From NCBI GenBank assembly GCA_046153015.1, contig JBJXGF010000076.1:1-9060 (forward strand): a DNA stretch of 9,060 nt, in the 5' to 3' direction. Numbering within the stretch: position 1 is the stretch's first letter; every line of letters starts with the position of its first letter. Below are positions 5,834-9,060 of this stretch, one piece after another. Origin of the DNA: JBJXGF01 sp046153015 (GTDB lineage: Bacteria > Actinomycetota > Acidimicrobiia > Acidimicrobiales > CAIXPF01). Under the pieces are notes generated by a model. The model was not told the DNA's origin and made no database searches. It was given only the letters and a program-made list of their open reading frames with translations. The position numbers and the translations under genes are program-made.

Positions 5834-6739
5834 ATGGCCGAGCTCGAGCTGGGGGCGCAGCTGCCCGCCTGGCAGTGGTCCTTCGATGTGGGCGAGCTGC
5901 GGGCGTGGGCGCAGGGCGCCGAGGCGCTCGGCTACGAGTGGTTGGGCATGCCCGACCACGTGTTCTACGCCTACGACACCGACTCGCGCCCGAAGGCGCA
6001 CTACCCGGGCGGGACCGTGCAGCACGAGGCGCTCACGTTCCTGGCATGGGTGGCCGCCTGCACCAGCCGCGCCATGCTCACCACGAGCGTGCTGGTGCTC
6101 CCCCAACGCCAGGCCGGCCTCGTGGCCAAGCAGGCTGCCGAGGTCGACGTGCTCTCCGGCGGGCGGCTGCGCCTCGGCGTCGGCGTCGGCTGGCAGGAGG
6201 CGGAGTTCGACGGGCTCGGCAAGCGCTTCGCCGATCGAGGCCGCAGAGTCGACGAGGACATCGCGCTGCTGCGCGCCTGCTGGCGGGAGGAGCCGCTCTC
6301 GACCGCCACCGGCGCCGAGCGCCTGGAGCAGCTCAGCATGCTGCCCAAGCCAGCCCAGCCCGGCGGGCCGCCGATCCTCTACGGGGGCCTGCACCCAGCC
6401 GGGATCGACCGCGCCGCCCGCCTGTGCGACGGTTGGATCGCCATGACCCGCTTCCGGCCCGAGGCCGCGGCCTCGCTCGTGGCCAAGGTCCACGACGCCT
6501 TGGCCCGACACGGCCGCGACCCGGCGCAGTTCCCGCTGCAGGCCACCACGCCGCTCACCCGCGATCTCGACGCGCTGGCCTCCGTGCTCCGGGCGTACGC
6601 CGTGGCCGGCTTCACCCGCCTCGGGGTGCACCTGCCGAGCTTCGACCCGGCCGACCAGATCAGCGTCGAGGACTATCTGGCGCAGCTCGAGACCGTGCGG
6701 CGGGAGGTGTGGCCCGAGGTGCGCGCCGCGGCCGGCTGA
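5834..6739 (+). CDS. LLM-class (luciferase-like) F420-type oxidoreductase, 301 aa
   Basis: This second TIM-barrel luciferase-like family enzyme is the same length as the one at 2970-3875 but clearly a distinct subgroup. Landmarks: ELELGAQLPAWQW at the start, EALGYEWLGMPDHVFY (30-45), TTSVLVLPQRQ (83-93), LSGGRLRLGVGVGWQEAEF (107-125), PPILYGGLHPAGIDRAAR (179-196) and LCDGWIAM (197-204). These fit the actinobacterial F420-dependent class; cofactor use is inferred. The middle (about 150-175) is shorter than in large flavin luciferases, so no second subunit is implied. Translation probably begins at ATG 5834 (GGAGG upstream). The ATG at 5804 remains possible if the TACGGT promoter gives a near-leaderless message. 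The TGA stop (6737-6739) is the first three bases of a repeat copy, so the C-terminus abuts the repeat exactly. It is divergent from the racemase, making a shared regulatory region likely. Confidence 0.92.
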   Translation: MAELELGAQLPAWQWSFDVGELRAWAQGAEALGYEWLGMPDHVFYAYDTDSRPKAHYPGGTVQHEALTFLAWVAACTSRAMLTTSVLVLPQRQAGLVAKQAAEVDVLSGGRLRLGVGVGWQEAEFDGLGKRFADRGRRVDEDIALLRACWREEPLSTATGAERLEQLSMLPKPAQPGGPPILYGGLHPAGIDRAARLCDGWIAMTRFRPEAAASLVAKVHDALARHGRDPAQFPLQATTPLTRDLDALASVLRAYAVAGFTRLGVHLPSFDPADQISVEDYLAQLETVRREVWPEVRAAAG

Positions 6740-6830
6740 GCGAAGCGAAGCCGCGCGACCGGGGAGCGCCAGCGCGCCGGGCGCCGATGGGGTCTGGGGG
6801 CGCAGCCCCCCGAACAAGGTCGGCATGAGC
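6737..6830 (+). repeat. Repeat unit, copy 3, starting on the stop codon of the preceding gene
   Basis: It begins TGAGCGAAGCGA, as copy 2 does from its TGA, and continues with the GATGGGGTC core and the GGGGGC-GCA-GCCCCC hairpin (about 6796-6810). It then has GAACAAG and a final ATGAGCG at 6825. The hairpin's outer pairs are degraded compared with copy 2. The first TGA is the stop of the luciferase-like gene. The last ATGAGCG offers an in-frame but improbable upstream start for the hydrolase gene. Confidence 0.88.
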
Positions 6831-6864
6831 GGCGCGGCGCTGCTTCCGGGTCGGCCGGGAGCAG

Positions 6865-6870
6865 TACGGT
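6865..6870 (+). promoter_or_regulatory. Candidate -10 box TACGGT of a leaderless promoter for the hydrolase gene
   Basis: TACGGT is followed by eight bases and ATG 6879, leaving no room for a ribosome-binding site. The layout matches the other TAnnnT-start arrangements in the window and favours ATG 6879 over the ATG at 6825. Confidence 0.55.
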
Positions 6871-6878
6871 CGGCAACC

Positions 6879-7982
6879 ATGGTCAGCTCGGCTCGTCGCC
6901 CCTCCGGGCCGGCCCAGGAAGCGGTTGAGGAGCTCGTGGCCGAGCAGCTCGCCGCCGGCGAGCATCTCGGCGTGCAGGTGGCCGCCCGGCTGGAGGGCCG
7001 GCCGGTGGTCGCGGTGACGGCGGGTTGGCTCGACCCGGCGAGGCGCCGGCCGGCGGCGGCCGACTCGCTCTTCTCGCTCTTCTCCTGCACGAAAGGCCTC
7101 GCCGCGCTCGCCCTGTGGCGGCTGATCGAGCGGGGCGAGCTGCGCCTCGACGGCGAGGTGCTCGGCGCCACGGTCGAGCAGGTGCTCTCGCACCAGGCCG
7201 GCCTGCACCGCGCCCCCGCCGAGCTCGACGCCGAGCTGCTGGCCGACCTCGGCGCCGGCGTGGCGTGGCTCGAACGCCAGGCGCCCGCCTGGCCGGCCGG
7301 CGAAGCGGCCGCCTACCACACCGTGACCTTCGGCTGGCTGGCCGAGCTGCTCGCCCGCCGCCACGCCGGCAAGACGCTGTCCCAGCTGGTGCGCGACGAG
7401 GTGGCGGCGCCGCTCGGCCTCACGGACTCGCTGATGCTCGGCCTGACCCCCGAGCACGGGCCGCGGGCGGCGGTGGTGGTCGAGCGCGCCGAGGCCCGGG
7501 GTCTGCGCTGGGTCGACTCGCCCGGGCCGCACCCGGCCCAGGAGGCGTTTCCGCCCCGCTTCGAGCCCGACTGGAACGACGACCGCCTGCGCCGCTGCGG
7601 GCACGGCGCGTTCGGCGGGTGGGCCGAGGCCCGCGCGCTGGCGGAGGTGTTCGGACGGGTCGACGAGCTGGTGGGCCGCCAGGCGCGAACCGAGCTGAGC
7701 GCGCTCGTGACCGACGCCCCGGACCGCTGCCTGGAGCTGGCGGTGCGGCGCGGGGTCGGCGTGGAGCTGGGCGGAGCCGACGAGGACGGCCTGGTCGGCT
7801 CGCTCGGCCCTCGCCTGAGCGCGTTCGGTCACGGCGGCCACGGGGGCCAGGTGGCGGTGGCCGACCCCGAGGTCGGCCTGTCGATCGCGGTGCTGGTCAA
7901 CCTGCTGCCCGCGCCCGAGGCGGCGGCGGAGCGGACCGGGCGCATCTGCGACCTGATCCGGGGCGTGCTCGGCGTGGCGTGA
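6879..7982 (+). CDS. Serine hydrolase of the beta-lactamase/class C-like (EstB-type) family, 367 aa
   Basis: This penicillin-binding-protein-fold hydrolase (Pfam beta-lactamase family, PF00144) probably acts as a cytoplasmic esterase or amidase rather than a lactamase. The nucleophile motif SxxK is S69-C-T-K72 in LFSLFSCTKGLAALALW. The helper motif LSHQAGLHR (103-111) follows, as in EstB-like esterases. The usual YxN is Y146-H-T (AYHTVTFGWLAELLARR). The third motif, normally KTG, is HGGHGG (318-323), as in lipolytic members. No signal peptide is present, unlike true periplasmic or exported beta-lactamases. Length is typical. ATG 6879 fits the TACGGT promoter; the upstream ATG 6825 lies in a repeat and would add a meaningless extension. 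It is convergent with the DUF2277 gene, with only 20 bases between stops and no obvious terminator stem. The substrate cannot be told. Confidence 0.9.
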   Translation: MVSSARRPSGPAQEAVEELVAEQLAAGEHLGVQVAARLEGRPVVAVTAGWLDPARRRPAAADSLFSLFSCTKGLAALALWRLIERGELRLDGEVLGATVEQVLSHQAGLHRAPAELDAELLADLGAGVAWLERQAPAWPAGEAAAYHTVTFGWLAELLARRHAGKTLSQLVRDEVAAPLGLTDSLMLGLTPEHGPRAAVVVERAEARGLRWVDSPGPHPAQEAFPPRFEPDWNDDRLRRCGHGAFGGWAEARALAEVFGRVDELVGRQARTELSALVTDAPDRCLELAVRRGVGVELGGADEDGLVGSLGPRLSAFGHGGHGGQVAVADPEVGLSIAVLVNLLPAPEAAAERTGRICDLIRGVLGVA

Positions 7983-8002
7983 CCCCGCCGCCCCGGACGC
8001 GC

Positions 8003-8254
8003 TCAGGAACGGGCGGCGAGGCGGCGCAGCGGCGGCAAGGTGGGCGGCGGCTGCCGGCGGGGCGGCAGCTCGGACAGCAGCTGCGCCGTCGCCTCGGCCA
8101 CCACCTGCACGGCCCGCTCGAAGGCCTCGCCGGTGGCCGCCGAACGCGTCTGCACGCCGCTCACCTTGCGCACGTACTGGCGGGCGGCGGCCTCGATCTC
8201 CTCGGCCGTGGCCTCCGGCTCGAGGCCCCGCAAGGTGGTGATGTTGCGGCACAT
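8003..8254 (-). CDS. DUF2277 family protein, 83 aa
   Basis: This small protein opens with MCRNITTLRGLEPEATAEEI, the hallmark MCRNI start of the uncharacterised DUF2277 family, followed by AARQYVRKVSG (23-33) and AFERAVQVVAEATAQLLSEL (44-63). Family members are short actinobacterial and proteobacterial proteins of unknown function, predicted mostly helical. The Cys2 near the N-terminus is part of the signature. The last 20 residues (PPRRQPPPTLPPLRRLAARS) are Pro/Arg-rich, probably disordered and lineage-specific. The start is fixed by the family N-terminus and by TAGCCT seven bases upstream, a leaderless layout. The frame is open further upstream but that part is antisense to the Ddn-family gene. 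It is divergent from the Ddn-family gene across 102 bp. Confidence 0.92.
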   Translation of the reverse strand: MCRNITTLRGLEPEATAEEIEAAARQYVRKVSGVQTRSAATGEAFERAVQVVAEATAQLLSELPPRRQPPPTLPPLRRLAARS

Positions 8255-8261
8255 GCCCGCC

Positions 8262-8267
8262 AGGCTA
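8262..8267 (-). promoter_or_regulatory. Candidate -10 box TAGCCT of a leaderless promoter for the DUF2277 gene
   Basis: On the minus strand TAGCCT is followed by ggcgggc and then ATG 8254. The spacing (7 nt) is the same as for the GTG-start luciferase-like gene. Confidence 0.55.
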
Positions 8268-8306
8268 CGGCGGCGGGCTGGACCCGCCTGAGCGGAAGCG
8301 GCCACG

Positions 8307-8327
8307 GGCCGGCGGTGCACGCCGGCC
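8307..8327. promoter_or_regulatory. Inverted repeat between divergent DUF2277 and Ddn-family genes (candidate operator)
   Basis: Arms GGCCGGCG (8307-8314) and CGCCGGCC (8320-8327) flank GTGCA. The right arm covers the position expected for the -35 element of the TATGCT promoter at 8345. Operator function is inferred from position only. Confidence 0.4.
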
Positions 8328-8344
8328 GCCCCCGAACCAGCCCC

Positions 8345-8350
8345 TATGCT
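8345..8350 (+). promoter_or_regulatory. Candidate -10 box TATGCT of a leaderless promoter for the Ddn-family gene
   Basis: TATGCT is followed by cggccc (6 nt) and ATG 8357, the canonical leaderless spacing. The string CTATGCTCGGC is shared with the promoter on the minus strand at 3889-3879. Confidence 0.65.
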
Positions 8351-8356
8351 CGGCCC

Positions 8357-8797
8357 ATGGCGATCGAAGGCGAGTACGGGCCGAGCCCGTGGGAATGGGT
8401 CCGCAACCAGGTCGAGGAGTACGAGTCGTCGGGCGGCGCCCAGGCGAACACGCTGCGGGACACCGGCCTGCCGATCATCGTGATGACCACGCGGGGCCAC
8501 AAGACCGGCAAGGTCCGCAAGGTGCCGCTCATGCGCGTCGAGCACGGCGGCGAGTACGCGATCGTGGCGTCGAAGGGCGGCGCACCCACCAACCCGCTCT
8601 GGGTCGAGAACCTGCAGGCCGACCCGAACGTGACGATCCAGGACGGGCCCGAACCCCTCCCCGCCACCGTTCGCCTGGTGACCGGCGACGAGCGGGCCCA
8701 GTGGTGGGAACGCGCCGTGGCAGCGTTCCCCAACTACGCGGAGTACCAGGCGAAAACCAGCCGGGAGATCCCGCTCTACATCGCCTCCCCCGCCTGA
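8357..8797 (+). CDS. Ddn-family (DUF385, deazaflavin-dependent nitroreductase-like) protein, 146 aa
   Basis: It belongs to the split beta-barrel F420H2-dependent quinone reductase/nitroreductase family (PF04075), whose best known member is mycobacterial Ddn, the activator of pretomanid. Family landmarks are all present: the N-terminal helix PWEWVRNQVEEYESSGG (11-27), IVMTTRGHKTGKVRKVPLMR (41-60), GGEYAIVASKGGAPTNPLWV (64-83), NLQADPNVTIQDG (85-97) and the C-terminal FPNYAEYQAKTSREIPLYI (124-142). The TGxxRKxPL and SKGGAP segments form the F420 site in characterised relatives. Length matches the family. The protein is probably cytoplasmic or loosely membrane-associated, reducing quinones or other small electrophiles with F420H2. 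The physiological substrate is unknown. ATG 8357 is supported by the TATGCT box six bases upstream and by the family N-terminus. The repeat array begins 20 bp after the stop and supplies hairpins that may end the transcript. Confidence 0.94.
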   Translation: MAIEGEYGPSPWEWVRNQVEEYESSGGAQANTLRDTGLPIIVMTTRGHKTGKVRKVPLMRVEHGGEYAIVASKGGAPTNPLWVENLQADPNVTIQDGPEPLPATVRLVTGDERAQWWERAVAAFPNYAEYQAKTSREIPLYIASPA

Positions 8798-8816
8798 CCC
8801 GCCCCAGACCAATCAG

Positions 8817-9060
8817 CCGTGCTTGTTGCTGGGGGCTGCGCCCCCAGACCCCATCCCCGCCCGGCTCGCTGGCGCTCGCACGGCCGTGTCGGCTTCGCTG
8901 CGCTCACCGTGCTTGTTGCTGGGGGCTGCGCCCCCAGGCCCCATCCACGCCCGGCTCGCTGGCGCTCGCACGGCCGTGTCGGCTTCGCTCCGCTCATCCG
9001 AGCTTGTTCTGGGGGCTGCGCCCCCAGGCCCCATCCACGCCCGGCTCGCTGGCGCTCGCA
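8817..9060 (-). repeat. Tandem array of 90-bp hairpin repeat units, copies 4-6, reverse orientation
   Basis: Two full 90-bp units (8817-8906, 8907-8996) and a third cut by the window edge (8997-9060) are nearly identical. Each carries the hairpin CTGGGGGC-TGC-GCCCCCAG (8829-8847, 8919-8937, 9009-9027), the complement of the GATGGGGTC core, and the palindrome CACGGCCGTG (in the two full units). The third unit lacks one base (ttgttct instead of ttgttgct). On the minus strand they read like copies 1-3. Because 90 is divisible by three, long stop-free frames run through them, but these encode only the repeat and are not genes. There are no unique spacers, so this is not a CRISPR array. Confidence 0.93.

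Noticed and set aside
5699..7171. Upstream extension of the racemase frame to about 872 codons
   Set aside because: It overlaps the well-supported luciferase-like gene and a repeat, and is low-complexity. The family start with AGGAG is at 5698.
6660..8252. A 530-codon open frame on the minus strand opposite the serine hydrolase
   Set aside because: It is antisense to a gene with SCTK and other family motifs; the composition is Arg/Ala/His/Gly-rich shadow and it crosses repeat copy 3.
8289..8306. tgagcggaagcggccacg as a degenerate extra repeat copy
   Set aside because: It resembles only the first part of the unit and lacks the GATGGGGTC core and the hairpin; in DNA this GC-rich the match can be chance.
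8776..9034. Minus-strand frames reading repeated RQRAGRGWGLGAQPP-type or GGAAP-type peptides
   Set aside because: These are translations of the 90-bp repeat; the periodicity comes from the DNA unit length being a multiple of three. They lack ribosome sites and homology-like structure.
8817..9060. Possible CRISPR array
   Set aside because: The whole 90-bp unit is repeated with no unique spacers, and no cas-like gene is present.

Overview
The window is very GC-rich (by eye about 70% or more), coding-dense DNA with strong G/C third-position bias. It carries several F420-type enzyme families (two luciferase-like oxidoreductases and one Ddn-type protein) and several TAnnnT -10 boxes lying only 6-9 nt from a start codon. 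Together these point to a free-living actinobacterium (Actinomycetota). An Acidimicrobiia-like lineage is my guess from the style of the repeats and genes; I cannot prove it from the window.

Layout, left to right. (1) A conserved hypothetical gene (91-633, +) lies between two same-orientation copies of an ~83-90 bp hairpin-bearing repeat; both its predicted start and its stop fall in repeat sequence. (2) About 300 bp without a gene. (3) A type I Baeyer-Villiger monooxygenase (935-2803, -), preceded on the same strand by an F420-type luciferase-like oxidoreductase (2970-3875, -). (4) Divergent from the latter, a hemerythrin/HHE protein with a basic tail (3989-4501, +), which ends at a strong symmetric hairpin (4509-4548) facing (5) an alpha-methylacyl-CoA racemase (4553-5698, -). 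(6) Divergent from the racemase, a second luciferase-like oxidoreductase (5834-6739, +) whose stop codon is the first bases of another repeat copy. (7) A serine beta-lactamase-fold hydrolase (6879-7982, +). (8) A convergent DUF2277 gene (8003-8254, -). (9) Divergent from it, a Ddn/DUF385 family protein (8357-8797, +). (10) A tandem array of three 90-bp repeat units in the opposite orientation runs off the right edge.

Functionally this reads as oxidative catabolism of ketones, lipids or methyl-branched acyl-CoAs plus F420- and flavin-linked redox enzymes and a di-iron O2/NO-type sensor or store. It is not one obvious operon: most genes are single units in divergent or convergent pairs. I see no phage, transposase, CRISPR, toxin-antitoxin, defence or secondary-metabolite system. 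The least ordinary signals are the repeat family welded to gene ends, the set of probable leaderless or near-leaderless promoters (one of which decides a GTG start), and GC palindromes over the expected -35 position in three divergent intergenic regions.
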